This document shows positions 1 through 11,334 of a stretch of 64,000 bases of DNA, piece after piece; position 1 is the first letter of the stretch, and every line of letters starts with the position of its first letter. The stretch is from assembly GCA_949592205.1 (NCBI GenBank), contig CATIUR010000006.1, positions 8,449,001-8,513,000 on the forward strand. The letters run 5' to 3'. The DNA comes from Helichrysum umbraculigerum (taxonomy: Eukaryota > Streptophyta > Magnoliopsida > Asterales > Asteraceae). The position numbers and the translations under genes are program-made. The notes beneath the pieces are model-generated. The model was not told the origin of the DNA and did not search any database. It worked only from the letters and a program-made list of their open reading frames with translations.

Positions 1-170
1 CATGATATCAAATTTTATATTAGCATTAGGTAACAGCAAATTTCTTGCACAAACTAGTTCGTCATATTGTGTGTTTACTAAAATGTCTATGTTTTTTTAG
101 GTAGTGAGCCAAACGAGTACACATTTGTAACCGTGCTCACTTGTTGCACTGGAATTTGAGGGCTTGAGAC

Positions 171-252
171 AACACATGTGTTAGCAGTTGACTAACACAT
201 GTGTTAGCAGTTGATTAACACATGTGTTAGTCATTGGCTAACACATGTGTTA
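171..252. repeat. 23-bp tandem repeat with palindromic core, 4 copies
   Basis: AACACATGTGTTA starts at 171, 194, 217 and 240, an exact 23-bp period. The spacers (tag-cagttgact and variants) are slightly diverged. The core AACACATGTGTT is its own reverse complement and contains an E-box (CANNTG). Confidence 0.9.
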
Positions 253-440
253 ACGGTTATAAAAAAAATCTTATATTTCTGCAAAATCTTTTACAGGATC
301 AATGGTTACACCAAAAAAACGTGATAGGCGTTCAAAATGAGATTGAAAAGCCGGGTGGGACTACACTATGAATACCTGAAGTGCTAGAGGATGTAAAGCC
401 ATATGTTGGAGAAGCAGGCCATAATAGTTGGTCGTGTGAC

Positions 441-543
441 AGAAAGAAGGCAGAGGCAAAAAACATAAGCAGAAGCAAAAGAGAGGGAGAAAGCGGAAGC
501 AAAGGCGAGAAAGATAGCAGAAGAGCAAGCTAATAAAAAATAG
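441..543 (+). pseudogene. Lys/Glu/Ala-rich coding relic
   Basis: Positions 469-543 read in frame as a charged peptide containing AEAKEREKAEAK and ending IAEEQANKK before TAG. Just upstream the same kind of residues (KKAEAK) continue in another frame, with TAA at 466-468, so the frame is broken. A similar charged stretch (AAEEQAKKK) lies on the other strand at 13831-14044. The composition suggests a coiled coil from a decayed gene or transposon protein. The family is not identified. Confidence 0.4.
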
Positions 544-1129
544 ACAGTGGTGGTCTCCGTATTAACTAACACATGTGATACACGTTTAGTATCACATGTG
601 TTACTAGATGATATAAACTTGATTAGATTTAATGTTGATTTACATTTCAATTTCATTTTTGAAACTACCTATTGAATACTATTTTTGGCATACAATTGAT
701 TCTGTTTTTAGAGAAGATATCTGATTTCTAACACATATACTTATGGTTGATAACACATTTATTATTTTTTGTTAACACATGTGTTACTCAAAACTTGTTG
801 ATGGTTCAGTATCATGTATTACTTAATACTTGTTTGACAAATATGCATAAAGTTGATAACACTTGTGTTAATAGTTTATTAACACATGTGTTACAGATTC
901 GGTAACACTTGTGTTAATGATTCAGTAACACATGTATTACCGAAGCAAAAGGATCAAGTAAATGCTACAAGTAATGAATTATTTTAATCTTTCTTCCAAG
1001 TCATTGTAAAAAATTATATAGTTATTACCAACACATGTATTCCTAATTATTAATACACATGATACTGGATACCAACATATGTATTACTAGCTAATAGGTG
1101 CATTTTATTTTTTAATGTGATATTTGTTA

Positions 1130-1519
1130 ATAACACATGTGTTAGTAACCAGTATCACATGTGTTACTTCAGTATCACATGTGTTAGCAGTTGGTAACAC
1201 ATGTGTTAACACAAGTGTTAGTGGCTGATAAAGCAAATGTTAGTGATAAGAATAACAAGTGCCAGTGATAGCTAACACAACTGTTAGTATTATCTAACAC
1301 ATGTGTTAGAGGCAGCTAGCACAAGTGGTAGTGTTAAGAAAAACAAGTGGTAGCGGTAAAACATGTGTTTGTGGCTGGTAAAGCAAGTGTTAGTGGTAAG
1401 AATAACAAGTGTTAGTGATAGCTAACACAACTGTTAGTGTTATCTAATATATGTGTTAGCGACAGCTAGCACAAGTGTTAGTGGTAGGAAACACAAGTGT
1501 TAGTGGTAACTACCACAAA
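1130..1519. repeat. Degenerate array of AACACAAGTGTTAGTG-type units
   Basis: Short words of the type (T)AACACAAGTGTTAGTG alternate with the palindrome AACACATGTGTT. A higher-order unit beginning GTGGCTGRTAAAGCAA starts at 1221 and again at 1371. A third copy (GTGGCAGGCAAAGCAA) starts at 3650, on the far side of solo LTR K, so K inserted into the array. Confidence 0.75.
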
Positions 1520-3617
1520 TATAACACCCTTCATTTCAGAACTGTTTTTTTTTTTTTTTTAAATACCGGAAGCGAAAGTCCAACAAACATTATTAATTAT
1601 ACATTATATAATACTCATATTAGTCAATCTACTTCAAAACATAATTTATCATTTTGGGTGTTACATAATTTAAAAGACGACAATGATTTTATAAAATCAA
1701 AGATCAGAGTAAACATCGGGTCATCAAACATCCCATCCAGTCAGCTGCTCCTTGCTCATCCCATAATCTAATCATATCCTGCAAGGAGTGGTAAGGTGGG
1801 GGATTAGCTCAACGCTAAGTGAATGAACTAATAACCATCAACACAGCTTAGCCTAACAAATATGTTTACAACTAAGCATAGCATACTAAACGAGTTTACA
1901 GCAACAGCATCGTAAACACACAATTAATTGTTTACAGCATAAAGCATCGCAAACACACAATCATTTGTTTACAGCATAAAGCATCGCAAACAAATATCGT
2001 CCAAGAGGATCGGCGGTCCCTGAGGCGCCCTCATGCCCGGGTGGCCCCCAAGCAACCTCACACCAACTGCAGGCCAATACAGCGGTAAACCGATAGCCTA
2101 GGTACTATTTACCCACACAACACAGTAGTCCTATAACCAACCGTGTACAAGGACCAGTGTTGGCATCTCAATAGTAACCTTAAGCCCAAACCATGTTGAC
2201 CTCTGAAAACACATATGCCCAAAGGCCAGATATCACAGAATCTATATCTATCAAGGCAACATGTCAATCAACAGTTTATAAGCAGTAAAACCACGTTTAC
2301 CCGTTGTAACCAATCTGTTACAACTAAGTTACGCTGAAGGTTACAGGTCCACTCACCAATACCTCCGCCGTCCACTCAGTAGTCTAATGTCACTGAGTCT
2401 TCTCCATATCTACGAACATTATAAACAATGAGTTAGTAATTAATTCATATCATATAACTCATTTAACTTAATAATGTTAATCATCATCATTAATCCCTTA
2501 TAAGTATAATCATTAACAATACTTATCAATTATACACTAATAACATCAACTTAACACCTGGATTCTTCAAAATCAACCAAACTCACAAACTTTATTAATG
2601 ATCATATATCAACTTCATCATTTCTAAGTTAGGCTTAAGTTATAATCATGAATTAAACACTAACTAACAACTCTAACACAACACCAAGTTTCTATCCATG
2701 AATATTCAACTAAACCCATAACTATCCATATGATTATCTCTTCATTTTAAACTAAAATTAAGGTTATAATCCACATATAAACATCAACTAACTATCATGC
2801 AAGTATTTCAAGCTTCAAGTTCAAGTAAATCATGCTAATTGCATCAATTACCAAAAACCCATTTTGATTACAACTTGTATAACATGATTACTTCATTTCT
2901 AGGTTAAATTAATATTACTAACCATCTTATAAACACTTATTAACATCACCTTAACCAATTTCATACTTTAAATTCGGATTAAAGTCATTAACCCATCAAA
3001 ATCATCATAAACCCTAAGAATCACCATAAATCTAAAATCTTAAGCTTGAATCTAGTTAGTAATCAACAATAACATGTTTAACTAACAACAATTTCACAAA
3101 ATCAAACCCTAATTTCGGATTAAACTTTCTTATTAACCCAAAATCCCAAAACCCCAATTTCTAGGTTATGGAAAATGAAGAACATGTGATTATACCTTGT
3201 TTTGATGATGAAGGAAGCTTGAATCCAAGCTTAGAAGCTTCAATTTGATGATTTCTTTATGTTTTGATTTAGGGTTTTTGGTGTAGGTATACATGTACGT
3301 ACGTATGTGTGTGTGGGAGAGGAAATAAAACCAATTTCCATATAGTATACCATTTAAGTGTTACTTTTCATTCCCCGTATTTATTATTGTCTGGAACTTA
3401 AAAACCATTTGCGGGGAAATACAATTTTGTTTTACCCTCAATTAAATAAATTTAAAACCAGTAATATTTTAGTATTCACAATAAGTCATTTAACTGTTTG
3501 ACCTATTATTTTCATAATTATTCACAAAACATTAATTATTTAAAAACACACTTAAATAATTTAATAATAAATAAATAAATTATCGATTTCTACTAGACCC
3601 AAAACGAGGATGTTACA
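1520..3617 (-). mobile_element. Solo LTR K (F/H-like family)
   Basis: The segment is flanked by the 5-bp duplication acaaa (1515-1519 and 3618-3622). On the minus strand it begins TGTAACATCC and ends GGGTGTTATA, the same termini as LTRs F and H. It shares landmarks with F, such as the CGCTTCCG word near the LTR 3' end and the CCCGGG/GGATCGGCGG block (about 2005-2045 here). No internal coding region or PBS is present, so it is a solo LTR left by LTR-LTR recombination. Unlike F and H, it shows no GC-rich hairpin array at the matching position; that part is AT-rich. Confidence 0.85.
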
Positions 3618-4034
3618 ACAAATGTTAGTGTTAAGAAAAATAAGTGTTAGTGGCAGGCAAAGCAAGTGTTAGTGGAAAGAATAACAAGTGTTAGTGATAG
3701 CTAACACAATTGTTAGCGTTATTTAACACATGTGTTAGCGGCAGATAACACAAGTGTTAGTGGTAGGTAACACAAGTGTTAGTGGTAGTAACCCAAGTGT
3801 TAGGATTCCGTAACATACATCAGAAGTAAACAAAGGATATAATGAAAAATACCAACAGACAAACAATTTCTTAAGAAAACATAAACCATACTCATGTAAC
3901 CAAATGTAATTGACTGTATCATATCGAACATACCAGATTCAAAAAAATATGACCAACCTATTATGAACAAAATGTACTTGAGTACATCATGGCTAACACC
4001 CCCGAATACAAAAGATAATGACCAATACCGTTAT
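3618..4034. repeat. Host segment, continuation of the palindrome array
   Basis: It continues the array interrupted by K (AACACATGTGTTAGCGGCAG near 3726, then repeated AACACAAGTGTTAGTGG) until about 3800. After that it is plain AT-rich sequence with no gene. It ends with gttat (4030-4034), the left target-site duplication of element A. Confidence 0.75.
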
Positions 4035-6418
4035 TGTGACACCCCCAAATTTAATGATTTGCGGAAGCTTGATTTGGGTGTCACTAATCAATATACAAAG
4101 CACATAAGATATAATGAACGACCACTATATGCGTCGTTTTAAACTTGTATAGATAAAGTAAATGTTTACATCAAAATATAGTTACATTAGCTCGATTCCT
4201 GAAATTGAGAGATTACATAGCATAATTACTTTTACAAAATATAATAATGCAGTCCAATCTCTAGTTGTATGTATGCTGACTCGAGCTAATAATTCCTGCT
4301 TGGGCAGCCAAACTACTGCTGGGTACCTGTGATAAATACTAAAATGGGTCAGCGAAAACGCTGGTGAGCTCACAGGTTTGTATGTCAATGTATAGTTGTA
4401 AGAACCGCAAGATTTATATTGAATTTAAAATGCAATTAAGCAAAATAAAAGTTATACTGTCCATGAGCACATAGTCTGAGCTTAACTTGATTTGTCAGGC
4501 CCACTTAAGGAAACCTAACTTGAAATGCCTCCTACGAGTGTCTAATCCACACTCGTCTTCCCAAATGCTAATACATCCGTTTGACCGGTTAGTGCGTGCT
4601 AACCCGGATGAGGATTGTCAATCCCATATGATATCATATACTAACATTCACGCTATAAAATACTAGAGACTATGCTTATGGAGGGCTTTAAATTGATTAG
4701 CTTGAAACTCATGTAGTATTTGAAGTTTGGCACTTGCGTTCTACTTGTAAAACAAAATCGAGTAGTAATATCACACCCCTAGTTGTAAAGCAGTGAAAAT
4801 GGGGCTATGAAACTCACCTGAGTCTTGAAGTGTTTAATTTAGTAAACTTGAAGTAATTAGCGGTGAATTGATGTCCAAAGGCTTGAAACCTGAATGTGTC
4901 CACGACACTTGAATTGTTATTAACTGTACCGGTATCTCGAAAGACTACCATTTAAATCGTTTGTTTAACTTGATGTCCAAATTACCCCGATTTGGTTGAT
5001 TGTATTGTTACAAGTTACTACGACTTGTTTGATTGTGAATTAGGTTTTGAAAATGTATACGGCCCGTTGGTGATTGTTTGAATTTAAATATGTTAATGTT
5101 CTCCTTATGTCTCAAAGTGTTAACCCTGAAAAGTAAATTCCATTATGACTGAAAAGTTGTATCGTGTAAGCGTTTTGAAGTTGTACAAGTTTGACACTTG
5201 TTGTAAAAATCTGTGTTTTTGAGGTTCTGGTTTGTGCGACGTAGCCTGCGACGTAGGCTGCGACGTAGGGTTTTGCGACGAAGAGGGTTGCGTCGCTAAA
5301 GTCGACAGTGCTAAATCAATAGCGACGTAGGGTGCTACGTCGCTAATGCGACGTAGGTTCGGTTTGCGACGTTAAGGTCTGCGTCGCTATGTGCGACGTT
5401 CGCAAGTCAATGCGACGTAGTAAGCGGCGTCGCTATATGCGACGTTGGGGGTATAGTGCGACGTAGGTCGCTGCGTCGCTATATGCGACGTTGAGGATAT
5501 AGTGCGACGTAGGTCGCTGCGTCGCATTTGCTCCAGGCCAAATGCGACGTACGGAGTCTGATCGGAGTTTCAACCCCAAAAACGCGTTTTCCGGCCATCG
5601 ATCGGCCTAATATTTTTACCCAACCCATTTTAGGACATTACAAGGTTATACAAACAACTAGCAAGTTATAAAACTTAAAAACGAGAGTTTTCGGAGTTGT
5701 GTCGGAAACTTACAAATCGCCGAAATGCAATTCCGGAAAGGTAGGATTGTAGATCGTCGCGAGGTGGTCGTTTATTTCCAAAGGGGCTTGAAGATCCGAA
5801 GTCGTTTAGGGCGTTTATTTTGTGATTTTTGTTGATTTTGGTTGGTGGTTTTTGAGATGAAAGAAAAGGAAGAGAGAGAGAAAGTAAATGAGAATGAAAG
5901 AAAGTGGGTGGAAGTGGGAGGTTAAATCCCCACTTTCGCCCCGCGTTCCCGCTCCGTGCGGTGTTCGTTTGCTCCGTCATTTAAACGTTAAATAATTATT
6001 TTAAATATTAATTGGTACATTTTAAAATACAAATTATCACGCTATATTTTATTTAAATATTTTACTAATCACTTTATATTTGAATTATAAAAACGTAAGT
6101 TAATTTGTTTGCGCGTTTTACATTTTAAATTTGGTAACTTTCTGATTGTACGGTACGAATGAATACGAAGTATTATAATCAGAATACTTTTGACATAAAG
6201 CGTTATTAAATAAAAGTTGGTCACCAACGTCCGTATTTATTGTATCGAAATTCATTCGATTTAAAGCTCGTGCGATTTAAACAAACCGCATAATTGTAGA
6301 TATATATTCAACAATATATATAATAGTTGATACATTAATTAGCCTAACACAGAACTAATTACATGTAATAAAGCTTGATTAGGCACCAAATTCTAGTCCT
6401 AAATTGACGGTTGTCACA
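4035..6418 (-). repeat. Element A 3' LTR
   Basis: It runs from TGTGACACCC at its plus-strand left edge to TTGTCACA at the right, so sense termini are TGTGACAACC...GGGTGTCACA. The matching copy is 11350-13733. It contains a GCGACGTAG/CTACGTCGC hairpin array and, near 4534-4556, a stem-loop that differs from element E by a paired change. Confidence 0.95.
5235..5551 (-). repeat. ACGTCGCA-type hairpin array in A 3' LTR
   Basis: The words GCGACGTAG and CTACGTCGC (or GTCGC variants) alternate in opposite orientation about a dozen times, giving many potential hairpins. One example is AGCGACGTAG followed within a few bases by CTACGTCGCT (about 5319-5342). The array sits about 0.87-1.18 kb from the sense 5' end of the LTR. 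Confidence 0.85.
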
Positions 6419-6453
6419 TTCTCCTCCTGTTAGAAGAATTTCGTCCCGAAATT
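6419..6453 (-). promoter_or_regulatory. Element A polypurine tract and 3' palindrome
   Basis: On the minus strand AACAGGAGGAGAA (6419-6431) directly abuts the 3' LTR and is the expected plus-strand primer. Just upstream in sense, 6437-6453 is the palindrome AATTTCG-GGA-CGAAATT, which reaches the stop codon of gag-pol. The same palindrome sits at this place in B, C, E and (modified) F. Confidence 0.8.
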
Positions 6454-9400
6454 TATGTTGAAGTTGTGTTTGACGTTGAATCAGTGAAGAGTTGAGGATA
6501 CTTGAGTCGCATTTGGTCCTCCCGTTCCCAGGTAAATTCCGGACCGCGCCGCGAATTCCACCTAGCCTTGACAATGGGAATACGACTTTGTTTAAGTTGT
6601 TTGACCTCACGGTCCATGATCTCGGCGGGTTCCTCAACAAAGTGAAGTTTCTCGTCAACTCGAATTTCATCGAGTGGAATGATAAGTGCCTCATCAGACA
6701 GACACTTCTTCAGATTTGAAACATGAAATGTGGGATGCACGCTGCTGAGTTCGGATGGCAGCTGCAATCGATAAGCCACTGGACCAATCCTTTCGAGGAT
6801 CTCGAATGGTCCAATGTATCTGGGATTCAACTTCCCTCGTTTGCCAAATCGGATTACGCCTTTCCAAGGCGATACTTTGAGTAGAACTCGATCCCCAACT
6901 TGGAACTCGAGTGGTTTGCGTCTCACGTCAGCATAACTTTTCTGACGGTCACGTGCGGCTTTGAGTTTGTTTTGAATGTCGACGATTCTTTCGGTCGTCT
7001 CATGAATGATTTCTGGACCTGTGAGTTGGCTATCCCCAACTTCGGTCCAACAGATAGGTGACCGGCACTTACGACCGTACAGTGCCTCGAAAGGTGCAGC
7101 TTTGATGCTGGTATGATAACTGTTGTTGTACGAGAACTCGCACAATGGTAGGTGTTTTTCCCAGTTTACACCGAAGTCTACTACGCAGGCCCGTAGCATG
7201 TCTTCCAGTGTTTGAATGGTTCGTTCACTTTGTCCGTCGGTTTGAGGATGGTATGCGGTACTCATATCAAGTCGAGTACCCAAAGATTTTTGAAGTGATT
7301 GCCAAAATTGTGAAGTGAAGCGACTATCTCTATCAGAGATAATTGAGATTGGAACACCGTGTTTGGTCACGATTTCCTTCAGGTAGATTCTGGTGAGGCG
7401 TTCCATTTTGTCGGACTCCTTGATTGCCAGGAAATGAGCAGACTTTGTGAGACGATCCACGATCACCCAAATGGTATCGCAACCGTTCGCTGACTTTGGT
7501 AGTTTGGTTATGAAGTCCATGGCAATTTGTTCCCATTTCCATTCAGGAAGACTGGGTTGTTGAAGTAAACCAGAAGGTTTTTGATATTCGATTTTGACTT
7601 TGGAGCAAGTAAGGCACTTGCTGACATAGGTGGCGATTTCAGCTTTCATGTTCGGCCACCAATAGAAGTCCTTGATACCGTGGTACATTTTATCGGATCC
7701 CGGATGGATAGAATATTTGGACTTGTGAGCTTCATCCATCACCAAGTCTCGTAGGTTCCCAAATTTAGGCAACCAGATTCGGTTTGAGAAATACCTAATC
7801 CCGTTAGATCTGATTTCGAATTGTTTATCCATGCCCCGCAAGGCTTCATCTTTGACATTTTCGGGTTTTAAGGCTTCGAGTTGAGCAGTGAAGATTTGAA
7901 TGTTTAAGTTGTTGTGAATGGTCATACCGAGGGCTCGAACCCGAAGTGGTTTCACGCGCTCTTTTCGACTGAGGGCGTCCGCAACAACATTTGCTTTGCC
8001 TGGATGATATTTGAGTTCGCAGTCGTAATCGGTAAGCAACTCTACCCATCGACGTTGCCTCATGTTGAGATCCTTCTGATCGAATATGTGTTGAAGACTT
8101 TTATGGTCGGTAAAGATTGTACATCTGGTACCGTAAAGGTAATGTCTCCAGATTTTGAGGGCAAAAACGACAGCTCCTAGCTCGAGGTCGTGGGTGGTGT
8201 AATTCTTTTCATGAATCTTAAGCTGTCGGGAAGCATAAGCTATGACTTTGTCTCGTTGCATAAGCACACAACCGAGACCTTGATGAGAAGCATCGCAGTA
8301 TACCACGAAGTCATCGGTGCCTTCGGGTAATGAGAGGATAGGAGCACTGCAAAGCTTTTGTTTTAAGAGTTGGAATGCCGATTCTTGTTTATCAGTCCAG
8401 TCAAATTTTTTATCTTTCTGGGTCAGAGTCGTAAGTGGTATGGCTATCTTGGAGAAATTTTCAATGAATCGTCGATAGTATCCGGCCAGTCCTAGAAACT
8501 GCCGTACTTCGGTCGGAGTGGTTGGCGATTGCCAGTCTTTGATAGCCTCGATTTTTGATGGGTCAACGTGAATCCCCTGCCTGTCAATCACGTGACCAAG
8601 GAATTGAACAGTTTCGATCCAGAACTCACACTTAGAGAACTTGGCATAGAGCTCCTCGTGTTTAAGTAGTTCAAGGATGGTTCTGAGGTGTTGTGCATGC
8701 TCTTCTTTGCTTCGTGAATATATGAGAATGTCATCGATGAAGACAATGACAAACTTATCAAGGTAAGGTTTACACACCCGATTCATAAGGTCCATGAATA
8801 CAGCCGGTGCATTGGTTAGGCCGAATGGCATCACTTGAAATTCGTAATGCCCGTAACGGGTTCTGAAAGCGGTTTTTGGAATATCGGTATCGCGAACACG
8901 CAATTGGTGATAACCGGATCGGAGATCAATCTTTGAATAACAACTCGACCCTTGAAGTTGGTCGAACAAATCATCGATTCGTGGGAGTGGATACCGGTTC
9001 TTGACAGTTAACTTGTTCAACTCTCGATAGTCGATACACATTCGAAAAGAACCATCTTTCTTCTTAACAAATAGGACCGGAGCTCCCCAGGGTGAAGAAC
9101 TCGGCCTGATAAACCCTCGTTCCAGGAGTTCCTGTAACTGGGTGGACAGCTCCTGAAGTTCGGATGGAGCTAAACGGTATGGTGCTCGGGCCACCGGCGC
9201 AGCACCTGGTACAAGATCGATTGAGAACTCGACCTGTCTTGGTGGTGGTAGACCAGGCAGTTCCTCCGGAAAGACTTCTGGAAAGTCTCGAACAATTGGA
9301 ACATCCTCAAGTCGCTTCTCCTCCGACTTTTTCTCCATGATGTGCGCGAGGATTGCTGGATAACCCTTTCTCAGAAATTTTCGGGTTTTTAGACAAGATA

Positions 9401-10898
9401 TGAGGTTAAGCCTCGTCCCACCGGTCTCCCCCTGTATGACCAAGGTTCTACCGACGGAGAGGGGTATGCGAACAATTTTGTCGTAGCAGATGATTTCGGC
9501 GCGATGTTTGGATAACCAGTCCATGCCTACGATGACATCGAAACTCCCTATCTCAATAGGCATAAGATCTATGGAGAAGGTTTCGTCGGCTAGATTTAAG
9601 GTGCAATTAGGTATCACACTATTGGTTTCTATCAATTTGCCATTTGCTAGCTCTACGGTGTACTTAACGTCTAAAGCAACAGGTGTAATGTCAAGTAGAG
9701 GGCAAAATTCATCGGAAATAAAACTCCTATCGGCACCAGTATCAAACAGAATGGAAGCAGTTAAATTGTTGAGGAGGAACATACCCGTGACCACATTCGG
9801 GTCCTGACGGGCATCCCCTGAGTTGATCACGAAGGCGCTACTTTTGGCGTTGTTGTTGTTGCGATGGTTGTTGTTGTTGTTGCCCTTGTTCTTCAACTTT
9901 GGGCAAGAATCCCTGAAGTGTCCTGGGTTTCCACATTCGTAGCAGGACTTAGGTTGTCGGGTATTTCTATCAGAAGGGTTGTTGTTGGATTTGGGGGCTC
10001 GGCAATCCTTAGTCAAATGCCCGTACTTCCTGCAGTTGTTGCAAGGAGTACCGCACTGACCAAAATGGTGGTAGTTACACTTGGGGCAATAAGGCCTGTC
10101 CCCGGTGTAGCTGCGGGTGGTTTCAGAGTTGGTGGTATAGACTTGGATGGCGTTGTTTTTCTTGTTTGAGTTGTGATGGTGTTCAGAGGATTTGCGTTTG
10201 TTGTTGTTGGAGGATGAGGTGTTGGAGGTCTCACGGCTAACAACTAGAGCCATGAGTTCGTGGGCCAATCGAATGGCACTTTCAGTGGTGGTTGGTTTGG
10301 ATGAGGCGACGTTTCCTTGGATGTTCTCGGGGAGTCCACGAATGTATTTCTTAATGCCCTTACTTTCTGGTTCGACCAAACCCGGGCATAATAGAGCAAA
10401 CTGCTGAAATTTGGTGGTATAATCAGCGACATCATTTCCCTGCACCTCCAGATGCCAGAATTCTTCTTCCAGCCTATGCAATTCTTCTTCAGGACAGTAT
10501 TTCTCTTTCAGTTTCTTTTTCAGTTCGGCCCAAGGAAGTCGGTTTGCAACCTCAAGGCCTACGGAGTTTGCGTGGGTTTTCCACCACGTGAGTGCACCTT
10601 CCTGAAAGGTGTAAGCAGCGAATTTGACCTTGTTGTTCTCAGTACAGTCGCAGAGACTGAAAACAGATTCCATACGCTCAATCCAACGGATTAAGCCAAT
10701 GGCACCTTCCGTGCCCTTGAAGTACAGTGGTTTACAGCTAAGAAAGTCCTTATAGGAGCAGGGTTTGGGTGGTGGAGTATTGGTTGCTGTGTCCTCGCTA
10801 CCGGGTGGTGTTCGGGTAGCCAAGGCTTCGGTCACACTGCGGGCAATGATTCCCGCGATCTCAGCTTCGCTAAGGGTAATTTGACGGCGAGGAGGCAT
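6453..10898 (-). CDS. Gag-pol polyprotein of element A, intact
   Basis: One 1,481-residue frame encodes all replication proteins of a Ty3/gypsy element. Visible parts in order: gag capsid region (about 45-220); two CCHC zinc knuckles (C286/C289/H294/C299 and C319/C322/H327/C332); aspartic protease with DTG at 386-388; reverse transcriptase with FIDD at 720-723; RNase H with D869, E906, D931 and D974; integrase with zinc residues H1058, H1065, C1095, C1098 and catalytic D1128, D1189, E1225 (35 residues between the last two); a GPY/F-type region near 1363; and a chromodomain at about 1425-1472. All catalytic residues are present. The start is the ATG in MPPRRQ, matching MPPK in C and E. There is no frameshift between gag and pol. 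The family assignment (chromovirus, Tekay/Del-like) rests on domain order and RT wording. Confidence 0.95.
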   Translation of the reverse strand: MPPRRQITLSEAEIAGIIARSVTEALATRTPPGSEDTATNTPPPKPCSYKDFLSCKPLYFKGTEGAIGLIRWIERMESVFSLCDCTENNKVKFAAYTFQEGALTWWKTHANSVGLEVANRLPWAELKKKLKEKYCPEEELHRLEEEFWHLEVQGNDVADYTTKFQQFALLCPGLVEPESKGIKKYIRGLPENIQGNVASSKPTTTESAIRLAHELMALVVSRETSNTSSSNNNKRKSSEHHHNSNKKNNAIQVYTTNSETTRSYTGDRPYCPKCNYHHFGQCGTPCNNCRKYGHLTKDCRAPKSNNNPSDRNTRQPKSCYECGNPGHFRDSCPKLKNKGNNNNNHRNNNNAKSSAFVINSGDARQDPNVVTGMFLLNNLTASILFDTGADRSFISDEFCPLLDITPVALDVKYTVELANGKLIETNSVIPNCTLNLADETFSIDLMPIEIGSFDVIVGMDWLSKHRAEIICYDKIVRIPLSVGRTLVIQGETGGTRLNLISCLKTRKFLRKGYPAILAHIMEKKSEEKRLEDVPIVRDFPEVFPEELPGLPPPRQVEFSIDLVPGAAPVARAPYRLAPSELQELSTQLQELLERGFIRPSSSPWGAPVLFVKKKDGSFRMCIDYRELNKLTVKNRYPLPRIDDLFDQLQGSSCYSKIDLRSGYHQLRVRDTDIPKTAFRTRYGHYEFQVMPFGLTNAPAVFMDLMNRVCKPYLDKFVIVFIDDILIYSRSKEEHAQHLRTILELLKHEELYAKFSKCEFWIETVQFLGHVIDRQGIHVDPSKIEAIKDWQSPTTPTEVRQFLGLAGYYRRFIENFSKIAIPLTTLTQKDKKFDWTDKQESAFQLLKQKLCSAPILSLPEGTDDFVVYCDASHQGLGCVLMQRDKVIAYASRQLKIHEKNYTTHDLELGAVVFALKIWRHYLYGTRCTIFTDHKSLQHIFDQKDLNMRQRRWVELLTDYDCELKYHPGKANVVADALSRKERVKPLRVRALGMTIHNNLNIQIFTAQLEALKPENVKDEALRGMDKQFEIRSNGIRYFSNRIWLPKFGNLRDLVMDEAHKSKYSIHPGSDKMYHGIKDFYWWPNMKAEIATYVSKCLTCSKVKIEYQKPSGLLQQPSLPEWKWEQIAMDFITKLPKSANGCDTIWVIVDRLTKSAHFLAIKESDKMERLTRIYLKEIVTKHGVPISIISDRDSRFTSQFWQSLQKSLGTRLDMSTAYHPQTDGQSERTIQTLEDMLRACVVDFGVNWEKHLPLCEFSYNNSYHTSIKAAPFEALYGRKCRSPICWTEVGDSQLTGPEIIHETTERIVDIQNKLKAARDRQKSYADVRRKPLEFQVGDRVLLKVSPWKGVIRFGKRGKLNPRYIGPFEILERIGPVAYRLQLPSELSSVHPTFHVSNLKKCLSDEALIIPLDEIRVDEKLHFVEEPAEIMDREVKQLKQSRIPIVKARWNSRRGPEFTWEREDQMRLKYPQLFTDSTSNTTST

Positions 10899-11334
10899 GA
10901 TGCTGAGTAAGAAAGAACAAGGAAATGAAATAAGATACTAGTCCGAGTATGATGAACTAGTGGTGTGTTTGTCATTCCGAGACAAAACGTTTGAAAGAAA
11001 GAGGCCTATATTCATATAATATAATATAGCCTAAAGTTGTAATGAGGTCTATTCATGTAAATATATGTATATCACATAATAACCTATTGAGTGTCTAGCA
11101 CAGACGTGTTTTGAGTCCCGTTTCTCTCGAGGTCAGAGTCAACTAATGCATTCCTGTTCAACATAACTCTTTCAGATTTCACATCATCTTTCTTTAATTG
11201 TACATAGTTGATCAGGCTATGTTAAATTAAAGTCGTATGATGTAATCCCTGAACTAGTCATAACTAATAAGGAATACTGCCTAACGGTCATAGTCTAGGC
11301 CCACTAAATGCAACCTAGTTCACTATAACCTTAG
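10899..11334 (-). other. Element A leader with remnant of a pre-gag ORF
   Basis: This is the short untranslated leader between primer site and gag. At 10961-10975 on the minus strand it begins an ATG frame reading MTNTP, embedded in sequence matching the start of the 161-residue pre-gag ORF of element E (MANTP). The upstream motif GAGGCCTATATTCATATA also matches. The rest of that ORF is absent: only 76 bp separate this ATG from the gag ATG, against about 780 bp in E. The ORF was lost by deletion. Confidence 0.75.

Larger units (their letters stand above)
1..1519. other. Old non-coding host segment, left part
   Basis: This is AT-rich sequence with no intact gene. It carries many copies of AACACATGTGTT or close variants, one short decayed Lys/Glu/Ala-rich coding stretch (441-543), and a repeat array towards its right end. 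The same palindromes recur at 3618-4034, 13739-14902 and 32755-33000, so these pieces were once contiguous and were separated by LTR insertions K, A and B. Whether it is an intron, a decayed transposon or a satellite-like region is not settled. Confidence 0.6.

Noticed and set aside
4182..4388. Identical 68-residue frames in both LTRs of A, and similar frames in other LTRs
   Set aside because: They are duplicated only because LTRs are duplicated. They are not shared as proteins with E, and composition is non-coding.
7846..8049. Many shorter frames overlapping the gag-pol regions on either strand
   Set aside because: They are shadows of the long polyprotein frames in other reading frames.
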